A stretch of 64,000 nt of DNA from Gymnothorax reevesii (lineage: Eukaryota > Chordata > Actinopteri > Anguilliformes > Muraenidae). Where the stretch lies: positions 112,882,666 to 112,946,665 of the forward strand of contig CM056576.1 of the NCBI GenBank assembly GCA_029721435.1, written 5' to 3'. This document shows, piece by piece, positions 38,801 to 52,700 of the stretch. A program made the position numbers and the translations under genes. The notes below the pieces were generated by a model. It did no database searches and was not told the origin of the DNA. It was given only the letters and a program-made list of their open reading frames with translations. Every line of letters starts with the position of its first letter. Positions within the stretch are counted from its first letter, which is position 1.

Positions 38801-41800
38801 AGGCTTTCTCACGGCTTCCTTTGAAATTGAATCTGATGACCCAGCACTTCTGTGTACTTTGTCATGTTCAGCTTTACTCAGGTCAGTAACTATCCAAGGA
38901 GAAAAGGGAGCAAAACATGATAAATCAAGCCTGTACCTTCTTACATAACCATTACCAAACAACAAACATGGAACTGGTGGTGAGAGTATGTTCAGAAACA
39001 CACAGACCTGTCACTAAACATCTGGGGATACGTATGTCCACAGGTGGACCAAAGTAAGACATTAAAATGTAAAAATATGTGAGCCTCATAGCAGATGGTG
39101 GGCCTGATTGCCTTGGGGTTTTTGAAGCCCCATTCTTCCGTTGTGAACTTGAAGGTGCTGCCTCTTACCTGCACCGGGGCTGCTGTCGGGTGGCAAGGCA
39201 GGAACATTCTTGGGTGGTAGAGGCGGTGGAGCTGTAGTGAGAGTGTGAAAGTTTGTTCATTCTGATACAGCCCCTTTAAATCAATTAAGAGTTTGGATGG
39301 ACTGTCCATGCACAGATGACAAGTCTGACACCAGTAGTCTCTTGCATCTCACTGTTCTCATGTAATGACAATGGAACTCACCTGTCGCACTGTGTAATGA
39401 AATGAAGAGTGGCAGGTAATATTTGTATTAGAAGAGAAAACAGGCAAAACACATACAACAAGCAGGATGAAAAAATAGAGATCTATTATGGTACATCTGC
39501 TTAGAAACACAGGGAAGAAATCATTATCATCTTTAGAGAAGAGACTGTAGGCTTACTTCCGGTTGGATAGGGTCTTGTTGGAGGGGAGCCAGGTCGTGAA
39601 CCTGACTTGGGTGCACCCCAGACCTCAGGCTCAGCAATAGCTGCCACATCTAGAAGGAGAAGAGGTGCATTATGAATTTCTCAATGTATGCATACTAATT
39701 AAGTGTCATTGCACCACGCAAAACCTGCAAAAAGTGATAACCTGCAAGGTCAACAGATGTTATTAGAAGTCCAACCATAGACTGGTCCTGGGCTAGAATG
39801 AAGGCAGGTAAAACTGTTTGGTGAATAATCACTCTGTTCAGGAGTAAGGGGCAATTAACCCCTCCAATGCATTTTGCTCAGCAAATTTTGATGAAATTGA
39901 CAAGCTTTGCCAGTTTTTGTCATAATACTTGACAATAAAGACAGACTTTGCTTATTGGTACACTGCAGCAGACATCCTAGTCTTTCAAAAAAAATGTTGC
40001 ATACTGCAAGGCCTTATGGGTATATTAACCCCTTAAGAAAGTTTAACCCCTCAAAATCATAAAATAATATCCAAGCTGCAACAGAGCACTGATACAGAGC
40101 ACATTGATCGACCCCATGTCCTTATACTTGTCCACAAGCAATAGTACCATTGTAAGGGTTGGCAAGGAGGCCAGTAGAAAGTGGACTGGACTTAAGTACA
40201 AAGATGGATTTAGTCATATGGTTTATTATGCCGACCGTACAAGTGGCAGGCATACACAAAATATTCAAACAAAACAGGAATCGCAGTTTCAAAACAAACA
40301 ATTAGTAATACAAACAATACGTTCTAACACAACAGTACTTGTATTACAATAACAGCATTAAGAACATGCGATTTGGGCATCGACATCAAAAGAAATTTTT
40401 GATATTTGGAACGTTTTACTGCCGATTAGATCAGGTAGGTACTTGCAAATGTGCTACCGGTGCTAGGCCTTGGCCAATATTTGAACTAATGCCATGACAA
40501 TTCAGTCATGTGCATTGATGCAGCCACGATCAGCGATCACAAGGATGCAGGTTACTTTCTGAATGCGGCAGGCCTGTAACAAAATCCACTGCTCAATGTG
40601 ACCAGGGTCGAAACGGGACTGGAAGTAGGTTTAGTTTACTCATGTGCAGCTGACACGGTGATTTGGAGATTGCGCATGAGGACACAGCTACCTCCACATC
40701 GGAGACCAGGTGGGGCCACCAGTATTTACGACTGGTTATAGTGGTTGTTCGTTTGACCTTGGGATGTCCGGCTGACAGGGAGGTATGTGCCCATAGAATG
40801 ATTATCTCCTGAAGAGATGCTGGGACAAATGCCTTACCCAATGGAACAGTGGAAGTGGGCGGATTCCTTTTCATCTCCCTCGCAATCTCCCAATCTAAAT
40901 GCCACTTGATCAGTCCAAGAACGCAGGAGGGTGGCAGGATGGTTTCTTCGAAATCCGGATCCTTTTCTGTGTCGTGTCTTTGGGAGAAGGCATCAGCTTT
41001 CGCGTTTTTAAAACCTGGGCGATAGATTATTGAAAAATTAAACAGGTAAAGAAAAGCGCTCACCTGGCCTGTCGCGGATTCAGCCTTTGTGCCTCCCTCA
41101 GATACTCCAAGTTGCGATGGTCAGTTAACACCAGGGATGGATGCCGGGCCCCCTCTAGCCAATGCCTCCATTCCTCCAGTGTCAGCTTGACTGCTAGTAA
41201 GTTCTGGTTTCCCTCATTGTAGTTGGCTACAGCAGGAGAGACTTGGAGCCGAATGTATGCGGATGGGAAAAGCATCTCTGGGGTGCCATGCCTTTGCGAC
41301 AGAATTGCACCCACTTCCACATTAGAGGTGTCAACTTCTCCTATGAAGGGTTTCTCTAGGTCTGGTAATTTGAGAACAGAAGCAGTAGTGAATAGGTGTT
41401 TGAGAGCGTTGAATGCGTGCTGTGCTTCCAAATCCAATTACAGTGCTTTCCGTTTCCCTTTAAAGAGGCGTGTCAGGGGATAGGCCACAACACAAACTCT
41501 TTATAAAACAGTGGTAGAAGTTGGCAAAGCCTATGAATCTTCAAAGCTCTTTGACGGTCCGTGGGACTGGCCAATCAGCTACTGCCTGCGCCTTCTTTGT
41601 TTCCATCGCCACTCTCTGTGGTACGATGCCATATCCTAGGAAGGAGATGGTGAATTGTTGGAATGAGCAATTCTTGACCTTGATGTAGAGTTGGTGATGT
41701 AACAGACACTCAAGTACCGCCCTCACCTGTGTCACGTCCTCATCAGTGCGGGCGTAGATCAAGATATTTTTGAGATAGGCTTTGACGCCCAGTATGTCTT

Positions 41801-44800
41801 GTAGCACATCATTGATGAATGATTTGAACATGGAGGGGGCGTTGACCAATCCATACAACATAACCTGGCACTCGTAGTGGCCAGAGGTGGTACTGAAAGC
41901 TGTCTTCCACTCATCTCCTTTTCTGATGCCTATCAAATTGTAAGTGCTGCAGAGGTCTAGCTTTATGAATATTGTCACTCCTCAAAGCTGCTCCACAGCG
42001 CTCGGGACCAGGGAGAGTGGGTAACGATAATTCATCGTGACGTCATTTTGGCCCCTGTAATCTATACAGGGGCGGAGACCTCTGTGCATCTGAACGTAAA
42101 AAAACTGGCTGAGGCTGGTGAAGTGGAGGGGCAAATTAAGCCTAGTTGCATGGCTTCTTGCACGTACTGCTCCATTGCTTGTGTCTCAGTCATGGACAAG
42201 GGGTAGATTCGGTTCCTTGTTAGCGTGACCCCAGGCCGCAGCTTGATTGCACAGTCCCATGGTCAATGCAGGGGCAGCTACATAGCTCTCTCCTTACTGC
42301 CAGCTGCCTTTAAGTCATGGTATTCCTGGGAATTTCAAGTTGGTCCACTGGGTCAGGGCTCTCGAGGTGGTCGAGGCTATTATGAGGGGGCCACGATGTT
42401 GTCGGCACACTGGTGATGGGAAGTGGAGTTCTCCGGTATTCCACACGATGGTGGGGTTATGAGTGAGGAGCCAAGGCAAACCAAGGATGATTGGGTCACT
42501 GGAATATTGTAGTACTTACAGCGGAATGGTCTCCAGATGGCACTCCTGGATCACAAGGGAGATCGGCGCCGTCTGTTGTGTCACGCTTTGGTTGCCCAGG
42601 GGTTTTCCGTCTTTCGCCATCACCATCAGGTAGGAACAGAGCTGGTGGAGCTGGACGCCAGGTCTTTGTGCCAGCTGGCAGGAGATGAAATTTCCCGCAA
42701 TACTGGACTCTATCAGGGCCTCTGCACGAAGGGTCAGATGGTTAAAGGACACCTCAACAGGGATCAAGAACCGCTGTCCCGTGATGGTAGAGGGCGACAC
42801 CTTTACCTTTGGGGGCGTGATTTCCCCGGCTTCACTCCGGTAGCAGGGGCCAGCTCTTCTCCATGGCAACGATTGGCAGGTCTAGTAGGTCCGAGCTCCA
42901 TCGGCTCCACCCCTTCTGCAATGGAAGCTTCGAAACCACTGGGCTGGCTCCACCATCTCTCCTGCAGCAGCTGGTCCAGGCTTATGGCGGCGTTGATGAA
43001 AGCTGGCAGGGACATTTCTTAATCCCTGTAGGCCATCTCTGCGTGGAGCTCTGGACATAGCCCCCTCCTGAAGATGGACAATACGGTTGGTTCATTCCAG
43101 CCACTGGCTATAAACAAGGTATGGAACTGGAGGGTGTAATCCGCGGCGGTCCAGGTCCCTTATCTGAGCTTTAGTAGCTGGTCACCAGCCCTCTCCACGG
43201 GGCGATCAAAGCGAAACTCCAGACGGAAGTCAGCATAGGTGGAGAAAGCTGACTCCCCCCAAACAGCTGCTGCACAGCCTAGGGCCTTCCCCGTAAGGCG
43301 AATCACCACTGCGGCAATCTTCTCGGCATCACTCAGTCTTGGATGGTAAGTTAAGTATAGCCCGCAATGTAGGAGGAGGCCCCAGCATGCAGCAGGGTTG
43401 CCGTCGTAATGTTCAGGGAGGCGCACTGTAGAATCACACCGGAAGGAGGAGGGGGCAGGCTGCAGTCCCGCAGGAGAGATGGGAGAGGGCACTTGTGGTG
43501 GAGCAAGGAAGATCACAAGTCCAGCATAGTGCCTAGGCGGCCGATCTCACTCCGTTGCTCTGCCACAAGCTGGAAGAGGTTGGAAATGGGGGGCACCGAA
43601 CTCTCCCGACTCCGTGGGCAGTGGAACCTTCACTGAGTTCATCTGGATTGGCTAGTTCTTTTGTAAGGGTTGGCGCGGAGGCCAAGAAAACGTGGACTGG
43701 ATTCAAGTGCATAGGTGGATTTGGTCATATGGTTTATTATGCAGTCTGCACAAGCAGTTAGCATACACAAAATATACAAACAACAGGAAACAGAGAACAG
43801 GAATCGCAGTTCCAAAAACAAACTATTAGTAATAGAAACAATACGTTCTAACACAACATCACTTGTATTACAATAACAGCATGAAAAAATACGATTTGGT
43901 CATTGACATCTAGAGAAATTTTTGATATTTGGAATGTTTTACTGCTGATTAGATCAGGTAGGTACTTGCGTATATATTACCGGTGCTAGGCCTAGGCCAA
44001 TATTTGAACTAATGCCATGACAATTCACAGTCACGTGTATTGCTGCAGCCAGGTCATTATCCCATGGGCACAAAGTAGCCTGATCAACCATGAGGTCTAT
44101 GAGAGGAGTAGAGACTGAGTGGAAGAAAAACCCTGGGTTGGTGGCTAAGAAAATCAAAGCCCATTTTGTAAAGGAGAACTGGCTGATTATCCAGCAGGTT
44201 TGAAGCTACTTCTCTCTTCTCTCTGTCCAGCAGAAGAGTGGCCACTTGATTAAAGATAATACTGACACTCCTTTAGATGACCAGCACCTGTTAGCCTCCA
44301 CCATGACAACAAGATCACGACTGCGGGCAATGGTCATTGAACAGGTAGATCTGTGAACTCTTAGTAATTCTAAAAGGGTCCACATGGACACTATACAATG
44401 CCTATTGGTTGACAACGTGGATACTTTGGTTGTCTAGTGAAGTTTTATTTATTCTTGCTGTGATTGTCTATGGTACCATTATCGTGATTAGCAGCTGGAC
44501 TTGGGCATAATAGCATCATCTTTGTTTGTGAAGTTACAGGACCTCTTGGGCCCAACACTGCTTTATATATTTGTTACTAAATATTATAATATACAGACAA
44601 CAAAGTTTTTTTTTTGTCTTTTTGTTCTTCACTTCCTCATGCTGGCTACCCTAGTGGTCGGGTAGTTGCTGCCATTCTAGTCCAAGACAGCCTCATTACT
44701 GGAGTCTCTAGACTCTATTTTAACTAACCCTGAAGTTTGAAACAAGAGCAAACAAGGGGCTGAGGTCTATATTGGGTTGTTGCCAATTTGTTCAAAGGGT

Positions 44801-46600
44801 AAATAGTTAGTGAAAGACAGTCTGGTCCATATGAAAGGTTTACAGAATATTGGGTTGTACATCGAAAAATGCCTGGTACGCCTCTTTCCCAGGGAAATGG
44901 CCATATTTATGATAGAATACCCTTAGTTTTCATGTGTTGGCATTATAATTGAATGAATAAGGCCAGGGCACATAAAATAACATTGGTAGTGTTCCTTACT
45001 TAGAGTGCATGTTTGTAGTTCCACATACAGCATATGGTTGGCAGAAAGCCAACTAGCAAAGAGGCAACTCCGGTGGGTCGGACATGTCATCCGGATGCCT
45101 GGCTTCCGTTTGCCCCGACAGGTGCATTATGGGCAACTCCTGTCAGCAAGTAGGAAGCCAGGCGGTCGAAAGCTGCGGTACAAAGACCAGCTGAAATAGA
45201 CGCTAAAAAGATGTAACATCAAGCCCAATGATCTGGAGTCAGCTGCAGTGAACCGGCGCCACTGGCGTTCTTTATGCCACAAAGGAGTGACACACCTCGA
45301 AGAAAAACGCACCCAGCGAAGGATGGTGCAGCGCCAGCGGAGACACCTTTGTGCTGTTCCAGTGCCACCTCAGCCTCCTGATCCGGGCCTCACGTGTCCT
45401 GACTGTGGCAGGATTTGTGGCTCCCGAATCGGGCTTCATAGTCATCTACAGTGGCATCGTCGCCAGCAACGATAACCACTGTCCAGCACACCACAGGAGA
45501 AGGAAGCTACGTCATCTTTGACTACGATGGACTGCCAAGGAGGTTGGCAGCACCACAAAAATAATGAAATATACTCAGCATTTCTGGTACTACTATGTAG
45601 TATTGCGGCAAGTGTTTTTACCACTGATTATGAAAGACCAAGTCATTAGCCACCATTTTCACCATGGTTCGTAGTTTCTACCCCTGTGGCGGATGACTTG
45701 AGGAGTCCACTTGCAAAGCCCTCCAAGTCAAGTTGGTCCATTTTGTAGAAGAATCTTATTTTTTGGTAGGCTTAGAAATGATCTTCCATAGAAACCTATT
45801 TTCACTATACTGAAACTATTAGTCTCACAGACATAATCCATAAGGCAATTCATTTTTTTTTTCAAGAAATGACTTTGCAACACAACTTCCAGAAAAACAG
45901 TTTGATTATGTTTTTTTTTTTAAAGTGGAGTGGAAATTTAGCAGGTTTTGAAAGTGTTTAAACCAGCTCCGTAGCACAATATGTGAAGGTTTTTCACTCA
46001 AGACCCACTCTACATGCAACTCAATGCTACAGACAGCACAGAGGTTGAATAGCTGCTATGACAATGACAACATCCATGAGTTTAAATCCCCCTTTTATGG
46101 TATCACTATCATCACACTTTTTAGAATTGAGGAGATTTGTTTGAATTTTCTGCAATCAAAATGAAACTTAAGTTTGCATCATCCATCTTGAGTTAGAGAA
46201 AGCAGAAGCTGAACAGGCTATAAAAGCTCGACCGTGATTGGTGCCTTCGAGCAAATGGGCTGATGACCCAGGTTATCACCCTTTGCAGGGTCTATCCATG
46301 CAATAACACTTAATTGTCCTTGTTTTTCAAGAACCCTGATCAAAGGTAGGGCATGTCCTCGGGGCAGGGAGTGAGGTACTATACTTAGTTCTATTAACTA
46401 AAGAAGTATGACTTGACCTACTTAAGGCATTGTGCTGATATACAGGGACATGTGGCATTTTCGAAAACTCTGCTCCTTGACAAAATGGCTGCTTGGCCAG
46501 TGGCCAAGCCTATTTGTCATACAGCCACAAAGCAACACTTAATTTGGGATTTCCTCCAAGTAGTCATACACACATCTAGTATCTAACTCAATGCAGAACT

Positions 46601-46640
<40 letters not shown>

Positions 46641-46664
46641 TTCAATCACACACACACACACACG

Positions 46665-46708
<44 letters not shown>

Positions 46709-49700
46709 GCTACAGACAGATTTCTTCTGGAGTTCTAGAATTTACATATTCTGGGTAACAGTCTGAAAAGCCTTAAAAGCCCAAATATCGGGGATAGAAG
46801 TTCAATAGCTGCCCTGCTTTAAAAGCACAAGCACACAGAAATGTAAATAATTTTAAAAAACTCATGAGCACAGCTTAAATCTTTTTACGGGAGGCTGCTA
46901 AAACCCAAACAGTGGAGTAAATGACCTGTAGGGTTTATAAATAAAAACACAGACAGACCTTTTGACCTTTCAAATGATTAGGACATAGCATTTTATATTA
47001 TGACTGTGAGTCACTTTCAATTGTTTTGAATGAAAACTTGAAATCACAATGATTATTCACCCTGTCATGCCCATGATTTTCAGTAAGTGCAATCCTTTCC
47101 TCTAACTCCAATACAAAGATTAAACGTATCAAATGCAACATGGATAAACTGTCAATGAAATAGTATTGGTTCAATCTTGTTTCTCTGAAAGTTTCCTATT
47201 AATCTTTTACCGCTTTCAAACTGGGAGTTACTTAGGGCACTTCAGAGGCAGCCCCGAAGCGCTCTAAATCCCAGAATCAAAGGGTGATGAGACCAGCCTA
47301 AAATTTTAGGGTGCTCTTAAGTTAGAGCGCTCTTGGAGGTGGTTCAGGGCTGCTTCAGAAGTGGTTCAGCAGCAGTATGAAACATTGCAGAGTGTTTAGA
47401 ATGCTCTAAATTCAGTGGACTGTGAACCGTGATATACAAGGTGAGCTGCAAGCACCGTAAATATCAAAATGTAAGTGATCTCGATTGTCAGGCGATGTTC
47501 AATTAATCGAGAAAAGATAAGTGCCGTGAGGTATATTGTCATGAAACGTTTGAAGAGAGGTGGGATTTCGCGCGGAACGTGATGCACCATTTGCAGCTAA
47601 GCAGGCCTACCCAAATCCATATATACCATATATCGTTACCACACATGCATGTATGCATTATCTTCTGAAATTTTGCGCCCGCGATGCATACTGTACATGA
47701 GGGGGGGCGATAGGTAACCTTGGCAACTACTTTTTACATCGGTCTTGCACGCACCCTGGGTGGTCACGAAAAGCAGTATAAAATGACCGCTTAAGAAGCA
47801 GCCTTAATTCTCTGCACTGTATTAAAGGGGTACTAATAGCCTATAAGCAATGGCAACACATTTTGATGCAAAAATTGCACAGCCTCCCAGTAGTAACATT
47901 ATTCCATGGCCTGGTCTTGCTGTGACCAGACATGGAGGGAACAAAATCAAACATAACAGGAGCCATCTGGCAATGGCGTATCCCCCCGGCCCCCCACATT
48001 CATGGATTAACTGCTCAAGAAATTCCTAAATAGCAAAAGACACATCTACATATGACACCTGACCTACATGTGGAATTTCATGAAGAAATACTGAACAGTT
48101 TTCAAGTTATGCTCCGGACAAAATAATGTTTACAGATGGACGGAGAGACAGAAGGACGGACAGGGCGATAGCTGTATCCCCCCCCCCACATTATATGCCC
48201 GGGGGATAAAAAGGGGAGCTTACACCATCAAAACTATATTTTATGGTTAAATTCACACTCATGGAGTGACACACAAAGAAACGGGCACGCAGCAAAACAA
48301 ACTGAAATACGCAAATGGAGAAAATTCACAGACTGCTGGCAGATACCTCCAGGATGATCAACAGTGAAGGCCGTCTCAAGGGGAGGCCCAAACAGGGCAG
48401 TAGCATCCTCCAAGGTCCCTTCTCTGCAAGAGGGACAGCAATAATATGTAAGACAGGGCAACAAACTGCAATACTTGCAATGACTCTACCGCTCTATCTT
48501 TGGTCTCTCAAACACACCGCAAGAATCTAAATTAGTATATTTAGAAGCATACTACTGTGAGTGGCCTCTCAGACAAAATACAGCTGGTGTAATATGCCTT
48601 GCACACTATCCATTGCCTCAGGAAAATGTAGTAATACCTAGGTGTTCAGCCTCATAATGTACTCATCTCAGTCCCTTCAGAGGGCATCGTCATTTTGACA
48701 ACAAAGCTGCACTTAATCGCAGACAGGAAAGGCAGATTGACAGTGACACTAACTCGGGTAGCGCGGCCACAGCGAAGGGGGCGGGGGCCACTGCTGGCGC
48801 AGGCACTGAGCGTCTTGGTCTGGCAAACTTCTCATCTGGTGGTGGAGTGAAAGAGGTATTCAGGCATGAACCAATCAACTTGTGAAACTGGCAATCAAGC
48901 CAACTGCTTCCCACATTAACATGAGCCATTCCTTCATTAATTACAGTCATAAGCAAGTTGGTTCACTTCACTGCTTACAACAGGAAGTACTCACTTGATA
49001 AATTCCTTTTGCTCTGGCTCTGTAATAAAAAAATACAGTAATTTCAATCAAACACATACATGCACACACAGAAGATCATAAAAAGGGACCCAATTCAAAA
49101 TAAAGTAAAAAAAATACTCCCGGAGTAAATTCCTGAATTAAAAAAATCCGTATAATGACAAAAATACGCAAAACCAAAGTAAAAAATAATACGCATTAGG
49201 AAATCCAATTCTAAAATCCTGGGTTGACTACCAGTTTTGAGGTCAAATAAAAAAATGCCTCATCCTACAATCCCTCAGTCAACTTTAGCAATTAATGCGG
49301 TAGAACAAGTACATCCACAGCTTTTACCTGTCATAAATAAATATTTACAGAGTGATAACTCAATCCAGCACAAAATGATGGCAAATATGAAATAATAAAA
49401 TTAATATACCCATAATTTTGGCGAAAATTGGTACACAGTACCCAGAAGATGGCTATACCAAAATCAAGGCATGTAATTGAGCGAGAGGATGCCCCATGCT
49501 TTATCGCTTCTTCACATTTAGGATTTAAGACAGGGGTAGCATGCAGGGTAGTGGAATGTGATGGGGTTTTGGAGAAGGAAGTAAAGGCACTGGGTATATA
49601 TTCATTAGCGATATAAGCACTATTCCAATCCGTATGGTGCCTGTAAACTGAAACTGATGTCTGCTGCACAGATATGAGATTTCACAGGTTTTGCTGCAAC

Positions 49701-52700
49701 TCTGTGTTGATCTTTGTGACTCACGCACTGGCTCGTGAGATTGATTTATCCAAGCAGCCTGGCGTATGAAACCAGTTACTGAAAACACAGAAAACGCATT
49801 TTTTCTTCAAGAATTCAAACGCCCGGGAGCATTCTCGCTTAGCATGTGCGCTAGACCCTGCTTTCTGTAAACATGTAATCACAGACAGAAAAACAGCTAA
49901 GAAATTTTTCGTACATCATGCAAAAAATATCCAGTGTTATTTATACTGAATCCTATAGAGACAAGATGTATTCAATATGTAGTGATGACTCATTTTAATA
50001 TTTGCCGCCAATATTTTGCAGTGGATTAATTGCTTATCTTCCTTTTTATACACTGCCATGTTAGCTAAAAAAAAAAAAACTAAAACAATAAAAGCGAAAA
50101 CTCTGTTGCAATACTGGGTTTTCGGCTGACAAGGCCACAACTTACCGGGCTGCGTTTCTGTGGCCAGCATTAAGGAAGAGAGAACAGAGACCTGGTCAGA
50201 GAGTAACAAGTCAGTAGCTACTCGCATTTTACACGTGAGCAGCAGAGAAAGGTAATGAACCCCCCAGGGCGAGCATGTTCAGCCAATTATACCCTCTGGT
50301 CAGGAGCGTGATCTGCTTCATGCACTATTTCTGAACAAAAAAAAAAAAATGCAGCATGTCATATATTGTACATGATGACATGCTGCATTTTGACTAGTTC
50401 AAATTCACCTCAGATAGCCTACACCTCAGTATTCATTAGGTTTTTGGTAAAGTAGTGATTTAAACGATATACAGGTGAAGGAAATTGTTTATGGCTATTA
50501 ATGAAAAATCTTTCATAGCTAAGCCATAAAGCAGGTACTGTGATCTATGACCTCCAACTATCACAAGCAGTATCAGCACTCCGTATTAAAGACAAAACAG
50601 GTGTTCACAACAGTGGGAAAAAAATATTACATTTGTGATGCTGTGTTGCAGACTATAGACCATAATGCATAGGAGTGCTCAGCCTATTTGTCGTCAAAAA
50701 ACAAGTCTGCTCCCTCTATCATCTTGGTGTTCAATCTGGGATAAGCACTAATGCTCATCGCACTAGATGTAAAATACACACTAGATGCCGAAATACAAGA
50801 TTTACATTTTTAGGATAGTTGACAGGCAGAAGGCAGTAAAAAAAACATTCACTCATTTGCAAGGGAATATAATATGGCAATCCATGTGACAAGGTATTGA
50901 CACAGACGCAAATAATAAAGGCAAGATGAGAATGACTCTCAATACTCAATACCTTTTGTTAAAGAAGTTGCGTCATGATTACTGCACATGCTCAGAACGT
51001 ACATCCCGTGAAAGTGAATCTGCTTGACTGCAAGTCATAATCTGATTTCATCCTTGCCGATCCGTCTTTCATTTGTATTACATATTTTATATATACATAC
51101 ATATTTTAATCACTCAGAAATTATGCTTATAAAATGAAGTAGTTTTCTTTGGAAGTCCAAAGAGTCATAGCACTATTTTCTCCTTCTCCGTCTATGATTA
51201 TTGACGATTTTAAAGGGAATGAGAGATGACACTTTGATTGGTTTATTTCATGTTACTGCCAAAACAAGCTTATGATTAATTGAGAGATTAAGTGCAAACT
51301 TTGTGCCTTACTTTGCACATGATAACCCACCATTACCCAAGCAAAAATGGATTTTGACACACCTTAAATGCTCTTGTGTCATATGCTTCAGGCCATGTAC
51401 TTAGTTTGTTAAAATAGAGGCCGTAATGTTGTATTGAATTATAACATTTTTCAGTTGTATAAACTACCAGTTAAACGTTTCTCTAAAATAAGGTATTATA
51501 TATATAATTATTCCCTGTCTATGACAAAGTAAAATCAAGCTTGCTTATCGATTACAAAGCACATCGATTACAACTAGAGTGTGGGATGCAAACATACAGA
51601 ACAATATGATTGTCCACTTAAAAAAAATTCTATGAATCTGCTCAGTTATTGATTATAAAGGGGGCCACATTAATTAACTGAAATTTTGATACAGGTTCTT
51701 TTTTCTTATCTCTTATGCCATGTTAATTGTGGATGTAAAATTCGAAAGGCAGTGTAAAGTATGTGAGTATATGTAAATATTTCTGTAAAAGAAGCTAAGC
51801 ACTTACCAAGGCAATATTTCCAATAGATGCTTTTAGCTCGTCCACTGTTGGGACTGTTATGCTACTGCTGTCTTCAGTCAAGGGTTTGATCTTGATTTTG
51901 AACTTTTTCCTGTGGTCTTCCTCTTCATCAGACTCACTGGATGAGTAAAAGTGCCGGCTCTTGGGGGTAGGTACAAGATGGGTCAAGGAAAAAATGAAAT
52001 AAACCAACATTTTCTTCTGCTTTCAACACCGATATCTCATTCTCAAAGAGAGGTGTCTCTATTATAGACCACACGGAATGATCAATCCCCACAATTCTGA
52101 AGCCTGAGGTCTGAGATTTACGGAGATATCAAACTTGGTGTTGAGATAAGTTTCCCTGCCACAATATTTATTACACAACATTCTTCAAAGAGTAAAGTGA
52201 GTTCAAATCAGAGTAGGTCAGACAGAACACAAATTGTATTCTCTCACAATGTGAGAACTGTCATGGTTCTGTGTTTTTGTTATCATGCTTCATGTTCATG
52301 GTCATGCCTTTTCTTTATTCTTTTTGGTTATCGTACTCTCAGGTTTTCAGTTCATGAATATTTTAAGTTCCATTGCACTCGTCTCCCCAGTCTTGTGATC
52401 TAGTTGGTCCAGTCTGTCTCCCCAGTCTGTGTGCTCACCTGCTTCGGGTGATTTCAATGGTTTCTGGTGTTTCTTATTATTACTTCAATTCTCGTTTACT
52501 TCCTTCGCCTTGCCGTTCTAGATTACTAACAACACGAACATTTATATTTTGTATCATAGCCTATTTTAACCCAACTAATCCATGTATATATTACTAAGTC
52601 ACTAACAAGCACTTTAGTTAATCTGTAAAGCTGCACCTCTACTAATTAGTACTAATTCAGTCTCAGCAATCACCATGTTCTAGTCTCTGCCCCTTGCTTG

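Larger units (their letters stand above)
40151..44051 (-). mobile_element. Ty3/gypsy LTR retrotransposon, 3.9 kb, decayed and internally deleted
   Basis: Two LTRs (40151-40526 and 43672-44051) flank a 3.1-kb interior reading on the minus strand: gag, protease-like, reverse transcriptase, RNase H, and the start of integrase. The order is that of Ty3/gypsy. Most of the integrase and all that follows are missing, so the interior runs directly into the left LTR. Stops and frameshifts break every domain. It lies in the same orientation as sgip1 in its 8.7-kb intron. I found no matching target duplication, primer-binding site or polypurine tract, so the end coordinates rest on LTR similarity alone. 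Confidence 0.9.

Noticed and set aside
37818..38948. Plus-strand ORFs over the proline-rich exon
   Set aside because: They are glycine/glutamate-rich mirror frames of the minus-strand 54-bp repeat; no start context or similarity supports them.
39361..39390. 8-base candidate microexon TGCGACAG with perfect acag and gtgagt flanks on the minus strand
   Set aside because: Eight bases would break the frame between segments 10 and 11, which join correctly without it.
44206..44415. Plus-strand piece near 44200-44440 as another transposase
   Set aside because: Some resemblance to transposon DNA but no conserved motif could be read, so it is left unassigned.
47880..48220. Poly-C-rich segment as a regulatory CpG-type element
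   Set aside because: It looks like a dispersed repeat with C-runs rather than a CpG-dense promoter, and no exon adjoins it.
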